This document shows, piece after piece, positions 38,402-48,374 of a DNA stretch of 64,000 bases. The DNA lies in NCBI RefSeq assembly GCF_002139855.1, contig NZ_CP018789.1, positions 806,001-870,000 on the forward strand, in the 5' to 3' direction. Each line of letters starts with the position of its first letter. The stretch's first letter is position 1. The notes under the pieces are model-generated. The model did no database searches. It was not told the origin of the DNA and was given only the letters and a program-made list of their open reading frames with translations. The position numbers and the translations under genes were made by a program. The DNA is from Campylobacter porcelli. GTDB lineage: Bacteria; Campylobacterota; Campylobacteria; Campylobacterales; Campylobacteraceae.

Positions 38402-39595
38402 ATGTATCTATTTACAAGTGAAGTTGTAAGTCCAGGACACCCAGATAAATGTGCTGATATAATAGCTGATAGCATAGTAGATGCGATACTTTCGCAAGAT
38501 TCAAAAGCAAGGGTGGCTAGTGAAGTTTTCGTTGCTGGTAAGCATATTGTAATTGGCGGCGAGATCAACTCAAGTGTAAATTTAAGTCATCAAGAGTATA
38601 GAACAATAGTTAAAAATGCCTTAGCAAAAATAGGATATAACGGCAATCCGCACTTTAGCAAAGCTCAATGTCTCCATCCAGATGATATCGAGGTAGATGT
38701 ATTTTTAAATCAGCAAAGCCCAGATATAAATCAAGGCGTAGATCAACAAAGTGGCGAAATAGGCGCTGGAGATCAGGGGATTATGTTTGGATTTGCTTCG
38801 TGCGAGACTAATAATTTAATGCCAGCAGCGATAACTTACGCAAGAGTGCTTTGTGATAAGGTTTATAATTACGCTCTTAAAAATCCAGATAAACTAGGTG
38901 TGGATATAAAAACACAAGTTACAATCGATTATGGCACAAAATCAAATTTTGAAAATTGCAAACCAGAAAAAATCCATACAATAGTAGTTTCAGCCCCAAG
39001 CGTTGAGAGCTTAAAAATAGAAGAAGTAAGAGATTTGATACAAGGCTTGATAGATGATGCTGGACTTCCAAAAGAGCTTTATGACAAAGAAAAAACCATA
39101 ATCTACATAAATCCAACTGGCAGATATGTAAATCACAGCTCACTTCACGATAGCGGATTAACAGGTAGGAAATTGATCGTAGATAGCTTTGGTGGATACT
39201 CACCTATTGGCGGTGGCGCTCAAAGTAGTAAAGACTACACAAAAGTCGATCGTAGTGGATTATACGCAGCTAGATGGATAGCTAAAAACATAGTCGCAGC
39301 AGGACTTGCTAAAAAGTGTATCGTCCAGCTAAGCTACGCTATAGGGGTAGCAAAACCAGTGAGCGTAAGCGTGGATTGTATGGGGACAAATATAAATAGC
39401 AATGATGATAAGCTTTCTGAGTTTGTCTATGAGAAATTTGCCTTAACTCCAAAGTGGATTACTGATAAATTTGGACTAGATAAACCTAGCAAAGATACAT
39501 TTTTATACTCCAATGTAGCGGCTAAAGGGCAAGTAGGAGATCCTAGCTATCCATGGGAGAAGCTAGATGCTGTAGAGATATTTAAACAGATTTAA
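38402..39595 (+). CDS. metK: S-adenosylmethionine synthetase
   Basis: 397 aa from the ATG at 38402, giving the standard N-terminus YLFTSEVVSPGHPDKCAD. The GAGDQGIMFG motif and the GGGAQSSKDYTKVDRSG loop (family GGGAFSGKDxTKVDRS) are both clear. It makes SAM from methionine and ATP. In the glycine-rich loop this protein has Gln-Ser-Ser where Phe-Ser-Gly is usual, a small variation also expected in Campylobacter proteins. dsbD follows three bases after the stop. Confidence 0.96.
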   Translation: MYLFTSEVVSPGHPDKCADIIADSIVDAILSQDSKARVASEVFVAGKHIVIGGEINSSVNLSHQEYRTIVKNALAKIGYNGNPHFSKAQCLHPDDIEVDVFLNQQSPDINQGVDQQSGEIGAGDQGIMFGFASCETNNLMPAAITYARVLCDKVYNYALKNPDKLGVDIKTQVTIDYGTKSNFENCKPEKIHTIVVSAPSVESLKIEEVRDLIQGLIDDAGLPKELYDKEKTIIYINPTGRYVNHSSLHDSGLTGRKLIVDSFGGYSPIGGGAQSSKDYTKVDRSGLYAARWIAKNIVAAGLAKKCIVQLSYAIGVAKPVSVSVDCMGTNINSNDDKLSEFVYEKFALTPKWITDKFGLDKPSKDTFLYSNVAAKGQVGDPSYPWEKLDAVEIFKQI

Positions 39596-39598
39596 TAT

Positions 39599-41314
39599 AT
39601 GAAAAAGCTATTATATCTATCTATTTTCATTGTATCTTTATGTCTTGGTAATATTTTAGAGCCTAAAGATGCCTTTAAAATCGCTATTTTAGGGGATAAT
39701 CAAAGCGGTATAGTGGCTAAATTTGATATTGCTAGCGGGGTATATCTGTATCAAGATAAGATAAAAATAGAGCTTGATAGTAGTGATATTACTAAATTTT
39801 TAAATATTCCAAAAGCGATAAAATATGATAATTATGAAATTTATAGGGATTTAGAGATATTTATCCCTGCTGGCTTGGCGATAAATAAAGATAGATTTGA
39901 GCTTGATATTTACTATCAAGGTTGTAGCGATAGTGGATTTTGCTATCAACCTTTGCGGGATAAATTTGATATTAAATTTGATACAGATGGCAAGGTTATA
40001 GCAAATAGATTAAAAGCAGATCAAACGCCAAAATCACTAAATAAAGATAGCGGTAAAACCACACAAAATGAGCAATCTCAAATCGCTTTAAATTTAGAAA
40101 ATAACTCGATTTTGTGGATAATCTCTACCTTTTTTATCTATGGAGTTTTACTCTCGTTTACCCCATGCGTATTTCCTATGATACCAATTCTTTCTGGACT
40201 AATAATCTCCAAAGGCTCTAAGGATATTAAAAGTAACTTTATCATCAGCTTAATCTATGTCTTATCTATGAGTTTTACCTACGCTATAGCCGGAGTAGTG
40301 GCTAGTATGATAGGAGCTAGCGTTCAAGGATTGCTCCAAACTCCAGTTGTGCTAATTATATTTAGTGCTCTTTTTGTTATACTCTCTCTTTGTATGTTTG
40401 GGCTGTTTGAGTTTGATATTCCAAAGAGTTTGCAAAGTTATATAAACTCTAAAAGCTCTAAATTTAGCCATATTGGCGGTGTGATTTTTATGGGTGTTAC
40501 ATCAGCTTTGATAGTAGGGCCATGCGTAGCAGCACCACTGGCTGGAGCACTTTTGTATATTGCAAATAGTGGTGATATGGTAGTTGGTGGAGTAGCTTTA
40601 TTTGTAATGAGCTTTGGTATGGGGTTACCACTTCTTGCCATTGGACTTGGTGCTAATAAATTATTACCAAAGCCAGGCGAGTGGATGATAAGGGTAAAAA
40701 TCGCATTTGGTTTTATCATGCTTGCTATGGCTATTTGGGTGGTTTCGCCTATTCTTAAAGATGAATTTGCTATGCTTGGATATGCTATTTTAGGCGTGAT
40801 TTTTAGCGTGATTTTTGGTGCATTTGATAGGGCATTTAGCATGGCTCAAAGAGTGATTAAGGCTATATCTATCATTATTTTTTCTATTAGTATAGTGGTG
40901 ATTGTAGATTTTAGTATTGGTAAATTTGCACCAAATTTAAAGCCAAATCCTAAGATAAATTTGGCTAAAAATGAGATTAAATTTGATTATGTAACCAATC
41001 TAAAAGAGTTAAAAGAGATTATAAAAACTACTAAAACCCCACTTCTTATAGATTTTTGGGCTAGTTGGTGTGTGAATTGTAAGGAGCTTGAAAGCAGTGT
41101 TTTTACCCAAAGCGATGTAGCAAAAAGATTGAGCGAATTTAAGCTTGTTAAAATTGATGTAAGCCAAAATAGTATAGAAAATCAAGAGTTGATGAAGGAG
41201 TATCAAATTTTTGGCCCACCAGTTTTATTGATTTATAATAATAGCCAATTAAAATATCAAATAACTGGGCTAATCACGCCTGAAGAGCTACTAGAAAAAT
41301 TAAATCAAATTTAA
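39599..41314 (+). CDS. dsbD: DsbD thiol:disulfide interchange protein
   Basis: A 571-aa inner-membrane protein with the full three-part layout: signal peptide and periplasmic alpha domain (redox pair in GCSDSGFCY), eight membrane helices with a Cys in each of the FTPCVFPMIP and VGPCVAAPL half-repeats, and a C-terminal periplasmic thioredoxin domain with WASWCVNCKEL. It passes electrons from cytoplasmic thioredoxin to periplasmic proteins. No good SD is visible; it may depend on coupling to metK, three bases away. A rhodanese gene follows after 9 bases. Confidence 0.94.
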   Translation: MKKLLYLSIFIVSLCLGNILEPKDAFKIAILGDNQSGIVAKFDIASGVYLYQDKIKIELDSSDITKFLNIPKAIKYDNYEIYRDLEIFIPAGLAINKDRFELDIYYQGCSDSGFCYQPLRDKFDIKFDTDGKVIANRLKADQTPKSLNKDSGKTTQNEQSQIALNLENNSILWIISTFFIYGVLLSFTPCVFPMIPILSGLIISKGSKDIKSNFIISLIYVLSMSFTYAIAGVVASMIGASVQGLLQTPVVLIIFSALFVILSLCMFGLFEFDIPKSLQSYINSKSSKFSHIGGVIFMGVTSALIVGPCVAAPLAGALLYIANSGDMVVGGVALFVMSFGMGLPLLAIGLGANKLLPKPGEWMIRVKIAFGFIMLAMAIWVVSPILKDEFAMLGYAILGVIFSVIFGAFDRAFSMAQRVIKAISIIIFSISIVVIVDFSIGKFAPNLKPNPKINLAKNEIKFDYVTNLKELKEIIKTTKTPLLIDFWASWCVNCKELESSVFTQSDVAKRLSEFKLVKIDVSQNSIENQELMKEYQIFGPPVLLIYNNSQLKYQITGLITPEELLEKLNQI

Positions 41315-41323
41315 GGAAATAAA

Positions 41324-41710
41324 ATGATAAAGGTGTTATTAATGATGTTTTTTACAACTGCGATGGCTATGGCTAAGTATATAAATGTAGATATAGATGA
41401 GAGTATAGTTAATGACAAAAATATACAAATTGTAGATATTCGCACTCCGATCGAGTGGAGTTATGGAGTATTAAAGGGTGCTATTTTAGTAAATTTAACA
41501 GATGATAATGGGTATTATAATGAGAATTTTATAAATATGATAAAAGAAAAAACAGACCCAAATAAGAAGATTGCTGTAATTTGTAGAAGCGGACATAGAA
41601 GCCAAACCGCATCTGAAATTTTAATCCAAAATGGATATAAAGATGTGATAAATTTATCCGGTGGTATGATATTAGCGACTAAAAAAGGTCTTGATATAGT
41701 AAAGCCATGA
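41324..41710 (+). CDS. Periplasmic rhodanese-domain protein
   Basis: 128 aa with a short cleavable signal peptide (hydrophobic through about residue 17), then a single rhodanese domain: VDIRTPIEWSYGVLKGA (CH2A-like) and the active-site loop CRSGHRSQTA with Cys near residue 87. The export signal and position directly after dsbD suggest sulfur transfer or persulfide handling in the periplasm. The SD AAGGAAAT is good. The substrate cannot be predicted. Confidence 0.85.
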   Translation: MIKVLLMMFFTTAMAMAKYINVDIDESIVNDKNIQIVDIRTPIEWSYGVLKGAILVNLTDDNGYYNENFINMIKEKTDPNKKIAVICRSGHRSQTASEILIQNGYKDVINLSGGMILATKKGLDIVKP

Positions 41711-42024
41711 ATGATAAAGTAAAGCGGGTCAAATATCTAAGGGGGCTTGAAAAATTTGCTAAATTGGCTATTAGAAATTTAAAAAGAGATGATTATGATG
41801 AGAGTAAATTTCGAGCTCTTGTAGATAAAAACTCACAAATTCTAGCTAAAATAGAGCCTGTCTATTTAGATCAGCCATACTCAAAATCACTTTGCGAGTT
41901 TGTAAATTTGGTTATTACTCTAAATGATAAAACAACACTTTTAAAAGCTGCAAATTCACTTGAAAAGCTTAAAAATTCAAAAAGCTACAAAAAAGATAAA
42001 CACAAAGGTCAGATTTATGAGTAG
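41707..42024 (+). CDS. Small basic protein of unknown function
   Basis: 105 aa, helical, Lys-rich (pI clearly basic), no signal or membrane segment. It overlaps the rhodanese gene by 4 bp and the HAD gene by 8 bp, so it is translated as part of the operon and is very probably real. Nothing in the sequence identifies a family; a central YLDQPYSKSLCEFVNLVITLNDK segment is the most distinctive part. Confidence 0.7.
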   Translation: MNDKVKRVKYLRGLEKFAKLAIRNLKRDDYDESKFRALVDKNSQILAKIEPVYLDQPYSKSLCEFVNLVITLNDKTTLLKAANSLEKLKNSKSYKKDKHKGQIYE

Positions 42025-42661
42025 GGTTATAATCTTTGATATGGATGGTACTCTTGTTGATAGTGATAAGGCGATTTGTAATACTATTAATTATATGCGA
42101 CAAGGGCTAAATATGCCTCCATTAGATGATAATGAGATTATAGAAATTATCAATAATCCAGCAAAAAACTATATGATGGAATTTTACGCAGTAGAGAGAG
42201 TTAGCCAAAATATGATTAAAATTTTTGAAGAGGAGTATCAGAAAAACTACTTTTTACACGCTAAAATTTATCAAGATGCTTTGGATATAATGGATTATTT
42301 TCAAAAAATGGGTTATAAAATGACAGTTGCTTCTAACGCTCCAGATACAAGCCTAAATCAGATATTATCAAATCTTAAAATATTAGATAAATTTGAGATA
42401 ATTGTAGGTGCTAGCGCTACCATGCCTTGTAAGCCAGCTCCAGATATGCTAAATTTCATCACAAATAGACTTGGCAATCAAGCAATATTCATAGGCGATA
42501 GCTATAAAGATAAACTAGCTGCTAAAAACGCAAAAATAGAATATATAAATATAACTTGGGGAGCAAATAGGCAAATTCCAGATAGCATAAATTGCCAAAA
42601 TGCCAAAGAGGTGATAGAAAATATAAATTCAATGTGTAAATTTGATACATTTTCAATTTAA
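42017..42661 (+). CDS. HAD-superfamily phosphatase (phosphoglycolate-phosphatase-like)
   Basis: 214 aa from ATG 42017 (AAAGGTC upstream); an in-frame start at 41960 would add 19 residues upstream of the catalytic motif and is less likely. HAD motifs: I FDMDGTLVDSD with the nucleophilic Asp, II VASNAPDT, III Lys in KPAPDML, IV FIGDSYKD. The cap domain between motifs I and II is helical (C1 type), like Gph and PgmB. The substrate is not determinable. It is the last gene of the metK-dsbD group. Confidence 0.85.
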   Translation: MSRVIIFDMDGTLVDSDKAICNTINYMRQGLNMPPLDDNEIIEIINNPAKNYMMEFYAVERVSQNMIKIFEEEYQKNYFLHAKIYQDALDIMDYFQKMGYKMTVASNAPDTSLNQILSNLKILDKFEIIVGASATMPCKPAPDMLNFITNRLGNQAIFIGDSYKDKLAAKNAKIEYINITWGANRQIPDSINCQNAKEVIENINSMCKFDTFSI

Positions 42662-42707
42662 TTTTACTTAATTTCATATTTTTAAACTTTTTGAATAAAA
42701 TTAATGC

Positions 42708-42750
42708 TATAATCAAAAAATTTGAAAATCAAAGTTAATTAAAGGTAAAA
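42708..42750 (+). promoter_or_regulatory. ilvB promoter -10 and SD
   Basis: TGCTATAAT with the -10 hexamer at 42708-42713, and AAAGGT shortly before the ATG at 42753. The TG upstream resembles an extended -10. No leader-peptide attenuator is seen. Confidence 0.6.
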
Positions 42751-42752
42751 AT

Positions 42753-44429
42753 ATGAAAAAGCTAAATGGCTCGCAAATGATAAGCGAAGCGCTAAAACAC
42801 GAAGGTGTTAGCGTTGTTTTTGGTTATCCTGGTGGCGCAGCATTAAATATCTATGATGAGACATATAAACAAGAGTATTTCACCCATATCTTAACCCGCC
42901 ACGAACAAGCAGCTCTACATGCAGCCGATGGTTACGCAAGAGTTAGTGGCGAAGTCGGCGTGGCATTTGTAACTAGCGGTCCAGGATTTACAAATGCTGT
43001 AACCGGTCTAGCTACGGCGTATGCTGACTCCATCCCATTAGTTTTAATTAGCGGTCAAGTTGGCCTACCATTAATCGGCACAGATGCATTTCAAGAGATT
43101 GACGCCGTAGGCATATCAAGGCCTTGTGTGAAGCATAATTTTTTAGTCAAAAGTATTGAAGAGTTGCCACTTATCTTAAAGCAAGCTTTTTATATAGCAA
43201 GAAGTGGCCGCCCAGGCCCAGTCCATGTAGATATACCTAAGGATGTAACGGCTGCTATTGGCGATTTTGAGTATCCTAGCGAGATAAAGATGAAAACATA
43301 TAAGCCAACCACAAAAGGCCATCCAAATCAGATTAAAAAGGCTTGTGAGGCTATACTAGCGTCCAAAAAACCAATTGTTTATATAGGTGGCGGTGCTGTA
43401 AGTAGCGGAGCTAGTGATGAGATTAGAAAATTTATCCAAAAGACCCAAATTCCAGCAGTAGAGACACTAATGGCGCTTGGAGTTTTAACCTCTGTTAATC
43501 CTTTAAATTTAGCTATGGTTGGTATGCATGGTAGCTACGCTGCCAATATGGCATTAAGCGAGGCTGATCTGATCATCTGCCTTGGGGCTAGATTTGATGA
43601 TAGAGTTACAGGCAAACTAAGCGAATTTGCCAAAAATGCCAAAATCATACATATAGATATAGACCCAAGTAGCATTGGCAAAATTGTCAAAGTAGATTAT
43701 CCTATTGTTGGTGATTTGAACAATGTAATGATAGAATTAAATGAGAAGATAAATTTAAATGGCGATGAATTTAGCGCTTGGAGAGATCAGATCGAAATTT
43801 ACAAAAAGCTTCACCCGCTTAATTATAAAGATAGTGATGAAGTCTTAAAGCCTCAATGGGTAATAGAAAAAATGGGAGAAATTTTGCCAAAAGAGAGCAT
43901 AATCACCACAGATGTCGGCCAACACCAAATGTGGGTTGCGCAATTTTTCCCATTTAATCGCCCTAGACAGCTACTTACAAGTGGTGGTTTAGGCACTATG
44001 GGATATGGACTTCCAGCTGCGATGGGGGCTGCTTGGGCTAGTGATGCGCCTGTTATTGCTGTTAGCGGTGATGGTGGATTTTTGATGAATATCCAAGAGC
44101 TAATAACCTTAGTAGCAAACAAAAAACGAGTGATAAATATCATCTTAAATAATAATTTCTTAGGTATGGTGCGTCAGTGGCAAACATTTTTTTACGATGA
44201 GAGATACTCTAATACCGATCTTAGCATTCAGCCTGATTTTGTCAAAATTTGCGAAGGCTTTGGTGGTAAGGGATTTGTAGCTACTACAAAGAGCGAATTT
44301 GAATCTGCTTTAAATGCCGCTTTAGAGTGTGAGTGCGTGAGTGTGATTGAGGTTAAAATAGATAGATTTGAAAATGTATTGCCTATGGTGCCAGCCGGTG
44401 CGGCTATTTATAATATGATATTGGAGTGA
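42753..44429 (+). CDS. ilvB: Acetolactate synthase large subunit
   Basis: A 558-aa thiamine-diphosphate enzyme for the first common step of branched-chain amino acid synthesis. The catalytic Glu is in RHEQAALHAADGYAR; the FAD region and the C-terminal TPP/Mg motif SGDGGFLMN...NNNF are in place. Length is normal. It is coupled to ilvH, whose start lies two bases after its stop. It could equally be called ilvI. Confidence 0.96.
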   Translation: MKKLNGSQMISEALKHEGVSVVFGYPGGAALNIYDETYKQEYFTHILTRHEQAALHAADGYARVSGEVGVAFVTSGPGFTNAVTGLATAYADSIPLVLISGQVGLPLIGTDAFQEIDAVGISRPCVKHNFLVKSIEELPLILKQAFYIARSGRPGPVHVDIPKDVTAAIGDFEYPSEIKMKTYKPTTKGHPNQIKKACEAILASKKPIVYIGGGAVSSGASDEIRKFIQKTQIPAVETLMALGVLTSVNPLNLAMVGMHGSYAANMALSEADLIICLGARFDDRVTGKLSEFAKNAKIIHIDIDPSSIGKIVKVDYPIVGDLNNVMIELNEKINLNGDEFSAWRDQIEIYKKLHPLNYKDSDEVLKPQWVIEKMGEILPKESIITTDVGQHQMWVAQFFPFNRPRQLLTSGGLGTMGYGLPAAMGAAWASDAPVIAVSGDGGFLMNIQELITLVANKKRVINIILNNNFLGMVRQWQTFFYDERYSNTDLSIQPDFVKICEGFGGKGFVATTKSEFESALNAALECECVSVIEVKIDRFENVLPMVPAGAAIYNMILE

Positions 44430-44431
44430 GA

Positions 44432-44896
44432 ATGAGAAGGGTTATTTCTGCAATTGTATTAAATGAACACGGGGTTTTAAGCCGTATAGTTGGGCTATTT
44501 TCAGGGCGTGGGTACAATATAGACTCTTTGACTGTAGCTCCTGTGCCAGAGAGTGAATTTTCTAGAGTTACGATCACCACAAGTGGCGATGCTAGGGTAT
44601 TTGAGCAGATCGTTAAGCAACTTCACAAACTCATACCAACTTATAAAGTTATAGATGATAGTGGCGAATATGTAGAAAAAGAGATGGCGCTTATCAAAAT
44701 TTCACTAAATGAGGATTTTAGCGGACTTGATGCGATACTAAAATCATATAACGCTATAGTAGCTAACGCAAATGAACAATACATAATAGTAATGGGCTGT
44801 GATAACTCTGCTAGAATTGATTGTTTTATTAAAGTTATGAAAAAATATAACCCAATACAAATAGTCCGAAGCGGCTCAGTAATGATGGAAGTATGA
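44432..44896 (+). CDS. ilvH: Acetolactate synthase regulatory subunit
   Basis: 154 aa from the ATG at 44432, which has TTGGAG five bases before it; a GTG at 44426 overlaps the SD and is less likely. The N-terminal ACT domain reads VLNEHGVLSRIVGLFSGRGYNIDSL, the valine-binding signature, and the C-terminal ALS_ss domain follows. It activates IlvB and gives feedback inhibition. It overlaps lpxD by 4 bp. Confidence 0.95.
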   Translation: MRRVISAIVLNEHGVLSRIVGLFSGRGYNIDSLTVAPVPESEFSRVTITTSGDARVFEQIVKQLHKLIPTYKVIDDSGEYVEKEMALIKISLNEDFSGLDAILKSYNAIVANANEQYIIVMGCDNSARIDCFIKVMKKYNPIQIVRSGSVMMEV

Positions 44897-45858
44897 TGAA
44901 ATTAAGTCAAATTTACTCTATTTTAGGATTAGAATTTAGCGGAGATGATATGGAGATTGCCTCACTTAGCTCCCTAGCTTTAGCTAAGCAAGGACAGATG
45001 AGCTACTGCGATTCATCTAAAAATACAAAGTATTTAGCTGATTGTAAAGCTGGTGCTGTGCTAGTGACTAAAGATATGGTTGATATGGTAAAGGGTAGGG
45101 CGGTCGTGGTAGAAAATCCACATCTTGCCTTTGCTATCTTATCAAAGCACTTTTCAAAACCGCTAATTAGGGAATTTAAACCATCAAATATAGATGAGAG
45201 CGTAACTATAATGCCAAATGTATATATAGGTAGCGGAGTTAGCATTGGTAAAAATAGTCTAATTATGCCAGGGGCATATATCGGTGATAATGTCCAAATT
45301 GGCAATGAGTGTATAATCCACCCAAATGTAACAATATACGCCGATAGTATAATTGGCAATGAGTGTATAATAAACGCAAATTCAGTAATAGGTAGCGATG
45401 GATTTGGCTACGCACACACAAGGACTGGAGAGCATATTAAGATATATCATAATGGTTGGGTAATCTTAGAAGATTACGTGGAGATTGGAGCTTGTACTAC
45501 GATAGATAGGGGGGTTTTCGAGCCTACAATCGTGCGTAAATACTCAAAAATTGATAATCTAGTCCAAATAGGCCATAACTGCGAAATTGGCTATGGTAGT
45601 ATCTTAGTATCTCAAGTTGGTCTAGCAGGAAGCACTAAGCTTGGTCGTAATGTTATAATGGGCGGTCAGAGTGGAACTGCGGGGCATTTAAGCATTGGTG
45701 ATTTTGCTAAGATAGCTGGGCGTGGTGCTGTATCAAAGAGCATTGAAGGTAGCAAGGAGTATGGCGGACATCCACTTATAGAGCTTAAAGATTGGCTAAA
45801 GACTCAAGCTAGATTTTTACGAGAATTTAGTGGTAAAAACGACAAAAAGGGAAGTTAA
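44893..45858 (+). CDS. lpxD: LpxD, UDP-3-O-acylglucosamine N-acyltransferase
   Basis: A 321-aa left-handed beta-helix acyltransferase of lipid A synthesis. The N-terminal uridine-binding domain is followed by hexapeptide repeats ([22 protein letters not shown] and onward) and the conserved GSDGFGYA and QIGHNCEIG regions with the catalytic His. Two internal near-identical DNA stretches (around 45301 and 45355) simply reflect the repeat fold. It is coupled to ilvH upstream; ppk follows two bases after its stop. Confidence 0.95.
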   Translation: MMKLSQIYSILGLEFSGDDMEIASLSSLALAKQGQMSYCDSSKNTKYLADCKAGAVLVTKDMVDMVKGRAVVVENPHLAFAILSKHFSKPLIREFKPSNIDESVTIMPNVYIGSGVSIGKNSLIMPGAYIGDNVQIGNECIIHPNVTIYADSIIGNECIINANSVIGSDGFGYAHTRTGEHIKIYHNGWVILEDYVEIGACTTIDRGVFEPTIVRKYSKIDNLVQIGHNCEIGYGSILVSQVGLAGSTKLGRNVIMGGQSGTAGHLSIGDFAKIAGRGAVSKSIEGSKEYGGHPLIELKDWLKTQARFLREFSGKNDKKGS

Positions 45859-45859
45859 T

Positions 45860-47950
45860 ATGGAAAATAAAGATATGTTTATCAATCGTGAGCTATCTTG
45901 GCTTAGGTTTAACTCTAGAGTTTTAGCTCAATGCAGCAAAGATCTTCCACTATTAGAAAAGCTTAAATTTATAGCGATATATTGCACAAATTTAGATGAA
46001 TTTTATATGATTAGGATAGCTGGGCTTAAGCAGCTATTTGCCGCTGGTATAGTAGTAAGCGGTAGCGATGAGATGACTCCACTAGATCAGCTAAGAGAGA
46101 TTAGAAAGTATCTAAAAGATGAGCAACAACTACTAGAAGCTTACTATAAAGATACCGTTAGTAAGCTTGCTGAGCATGGATTGTATATACAAAATTATGA
46201 AGAGTTAAGCGATGAGATTAAAGCTAGGGCAGATGAGTACTTTTTCTCAAATATATTGCCTGTTATTGTGCCAATTGCGGTTGATCCTACGCACCCTTTT
46301 CCTCATCTTAATAATCTTAGCTTTGCCTTAGCGGTTAAATTATGCGATGATGCTCATCCTGAGATTGTCAAATTTGGTATGATTAGGATTAGTAGAGTAT
46401 TACCTAGATTTTACTATGCTGGAAATGGCGTATATGTGCCAATTGAGAGTATAGTCCATAAGCATGCAGGCGAGATATTTCCTGGCTATAGGCTACTTAG
46501 TAGCTGTGCTTTTAGGGTTACTAGAAATGCTGATATGGTAATAGAAGAAGAAGAGGCCGATGACTTTATGCTTATTTTAGAACAAGGGCTAAAACTTCGC
46601 CGAAAAGGTGCGTTTGTAAGATTACAAATAGACTCTGGTTGCGATCCTGAAATTTTAGATTTTCTAAATTTACATATGAAAATTTTCTATAAAGATATAT
46701 ATGAATATAGCACACCTTTGACACTTGGGGCGCTTTGGCAGATTATCTCTGATAAAGAGTTTTCTCATCTATTATTGCCACCATATACGCCTAAGACTTT
46801 ACCGCCATTTGGTCAAAATGTCTCTATGTTTGATGCTATTGATAAAGAAGATGTGTTGCTATTTCATCCATATGAGAGCTTTGATCCTGTAACGCAATTT
46901 ATCAAAGAAGCAGCCAAAGACCCAAAAGTTATATCTATTAGAATGACCCTTTATAGAGTGGAGAAGAACTCAGCCATAATCCAATCCCTTATAGATGCAG
47001 CCAACGATGGAAAGCAAGTTACGGTAATGGTGGAGTTAAAAGCTAGATTTGATGAAGAAAATAACCTTCACTGGGCTAAAGCATTAGAGAATGCTGGGGC
47101 TCATGTGATATATGGAATTACTGGATTTAAAGTTCATGCTAAAGTTAGTCAAGTTATACGCCAAATTGGAGATAAGCTAAATTTCTATATCCATCTAGGT
47201 ACTGGAAACTATAATGGAAGTAGTGCCAAAATCTACACAGATATTAGCTATTTTACCTCTAGAGATGATGTGGCTAAGGATACTACTACATTTTTTCATA
47301 TCTTATCAGGATTTAGCAAAAATCGTCGCTTAAATGAGCTATCAATGTCTCCAATGCAGATTAAAGAGCGTGTAATAGCAATGATTAAAAATGAAGCAAA
47401 AATGGGAAGTGAAGGCAGAATTATAGCCAAAATGAATGCCCTAGTAGATAGCGATGTTATAAAAGCTCTATATGAGGCTAGTAATGCTGGAGTGCAGATA
47501 AATTTAATCATAAGAGGTATATGCTGTCTTCGTCCAGGAGTGCCAGGAATGAGTGAAAATATCAAGGTCAGATCAATCATAGGTAAATACTTAGAACACG
47601 CTAGGATATTCTATTTTAAACACGCAAATCCTAAATTTTACATAAGTAGTGCTGATTGGATGCCTAGAAATTTAGAAAGAAGATTAGAGCTTATGACGCC
47701 TATTACTGATGCGGTATCACAAGGGAAATTGGGCGAAATTTTACGCTTACAAATCCAAGATAATGAGTTAGCATTTGAATTAGGTAGCGATGGAGAGTAT
47801 AGCAGTGTGGTAAGAGCTCCAAATGAAAAAGCGATAAATAATCACGAATTTTTCGAAGGTTATCTAAATAAAATCTTTAAAACAATGAAAAAATCAAGCG
47901 ACCAAGATAAAGTTCAAATTCTAGCTTCAAAACTCTTTAAAGAGAGTTAA
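45860..47950 (+). CDS. ppk: Polyphosphate kinase 1
   Basis: 696 aa from the ATG at 45860 (AAAAGGGAAG upstream); an upstream GTG in frame lies inside lpxD and is unlikely. The N-terminus [16 protein letters not shown] is diagnostic for PPK1. The two phospholipase-D-like domains carry catalytic His residues, including GFKVHAKV. It makes polyphosphate from ATP. In Campylobacter it supports stress survival, but that is knowledge from the family. The next sequence is a hairpin. Confidence 0.95.
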   Translation: MENKDMFINRELSWLRFNSRVLAQCSKDLPLLEKLKFIAIYCTNLDEFYMIRIAGLKQLFAAGIVVSGSDEMTPLDQLREIRKYLKDEQQLLEAYYKDTVSKLAEHGLYIQNYEELSDEIKARADEYFFSNILPVIVPIAVDPTHPFPHLNNLSFALAVKLCDDAHPEIVKFGMIRISRVLPRFYYAGNGVYVPIESIVHKHAGEIFPGYRLLSSCAFRVTRNADMVIEEEEADDFMLILEQGLKLRRKGAFVRLQIDSGCDPEILDFLNLHMKIFYKDIYEYSTPLTLGALWQIISDKEFSHLLLPPYTPKTLPPFGQNVSMFDAIDKEDVLLFHPYESFDPVTQFIKEAAKDPKVISIRMTLYRVEKNSAIIQSLIDAANDGKQVTVMVELKARFDEENNLHWAKALENAGAHVIYGITGFKVHAKVSQVIRQIGDKLNFYIHLGTGNYNGSSAKIYTDISYFTSRDDVAKDTTTFFHILSGFSKNRRLNELSMSPMQIKERVIAMIKNEAKMGSEGRIIAKMNALVDSDVIKALYEASNAGVQINLIIRGICCLRPGVPGMSENIKVRSIIGKYLEHARIFYFKHANPKFYISSADWMPRNLERRLELMTPITDAVSQGKLGEILRLQIQDNELAFELGSDGEYSSVVRAPNEKAINNHEFFEGYLNKIFKTMKKSSDQDKVQILASKLFKES

Positions 47951-47972
47951 TAGCCTTGCTTAAACAGGGCTA
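47947..47972 (+). terminator. Hairpin at the end of ppk
   Basis: AATAGCCTTG (47947-47956), loop CTTAAA, CAGGGCTATT (47963-47972), with one G-T wobble; the 5' arm starts inside the ppk stop region. Only a short T-run follows, so termination strength is uncertain. Confidence 0.5.
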
Positions 47973-48042
47973 TTTCAGCTATTATTTATAAGATTTTTGA
48001 TAGAATTTTGGCCAAATTTTAAATTTTTAAGGATACAAGGCT

Positions 48043-48084
48043 ATGAGCTGTCCCATGTGTGCTTGCTTATCGTGCTATTTCTAA
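48043..48084 (+). CDS. Possible Cys-rich 13-aa peptide upstream of metE
   Basis: An ATG at 48043 preceded by two AAGG stretches (48029-48032 and 48037-48040) opens MSCPMCACLSCYF and then stops at TAA 48082. Four of thirteen residues are Cys. It could be a leader peptide sensing cysteine supply ahead of metE, or the start of a gene whose frame is broken here, since a second frame (from 48059) stays open to 48337. No attenuator pair of hairpins is evident. The reading is tentative. Confidence 0.3.
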   Translation: MSCPMCACLSCYF

Positions 48085-48337
48085 AGCTTTAAATAAAGAT
48101 AAATTTATATTTTTAGTTAGGTTACAGCTCTCATTTATAAGTGCTATATCATATTTGGCCTTTATAGTAGCTTTTCCTACGCATTGCAACTGCGTATTTA
48201 GACGCAAAGCTCGCATAGCGTTATTAAAATTAAAAAAATTCTATTTTAGCGATTTTAGCCAATTTTATAGATTTCATGGACTTTGGCCGCCGCTTGTGCT
48301 TTTTGAGATGCGCAACTTTGCCAATAGTAGAATTTAA
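48059..48337 (+). pseudogene. 92-codon open frame, possible gene remnant
   Basis: This fills most of the 423-bp gap between ppk and metE. The frame from a GTG at 48059 runs 92 codons with no SD of its own and an odd composition (very basic, Phe- and Arg-rich). Near the end it contains FHGLWPP, matching the CAS-1 motif of RNase T2 (HGLWP), with FPTHC about 30 residues upstream, where RNase T2 has a SP-F-C element. The rest does not match and the CAS-2 half is missing. It may be a decayed RNase T2 gene or simply noncoding. A -10-like TAGAAT for metE (48328-48333) lies inside its end. Confidence 0.25.
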
Positions 48338-48374
48338 ATTTAATTTTTAAAATAATTATATAAGGATAAATAAT

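Noticed and set aside
45301-45380. Repeated GGCAATGAGTGTATAAT inside lpxD
   Set aside because: It codes successive hexapeptide turns of the beta-helix; it is protein-fold repetition, not a mobile or regulatory repeat.
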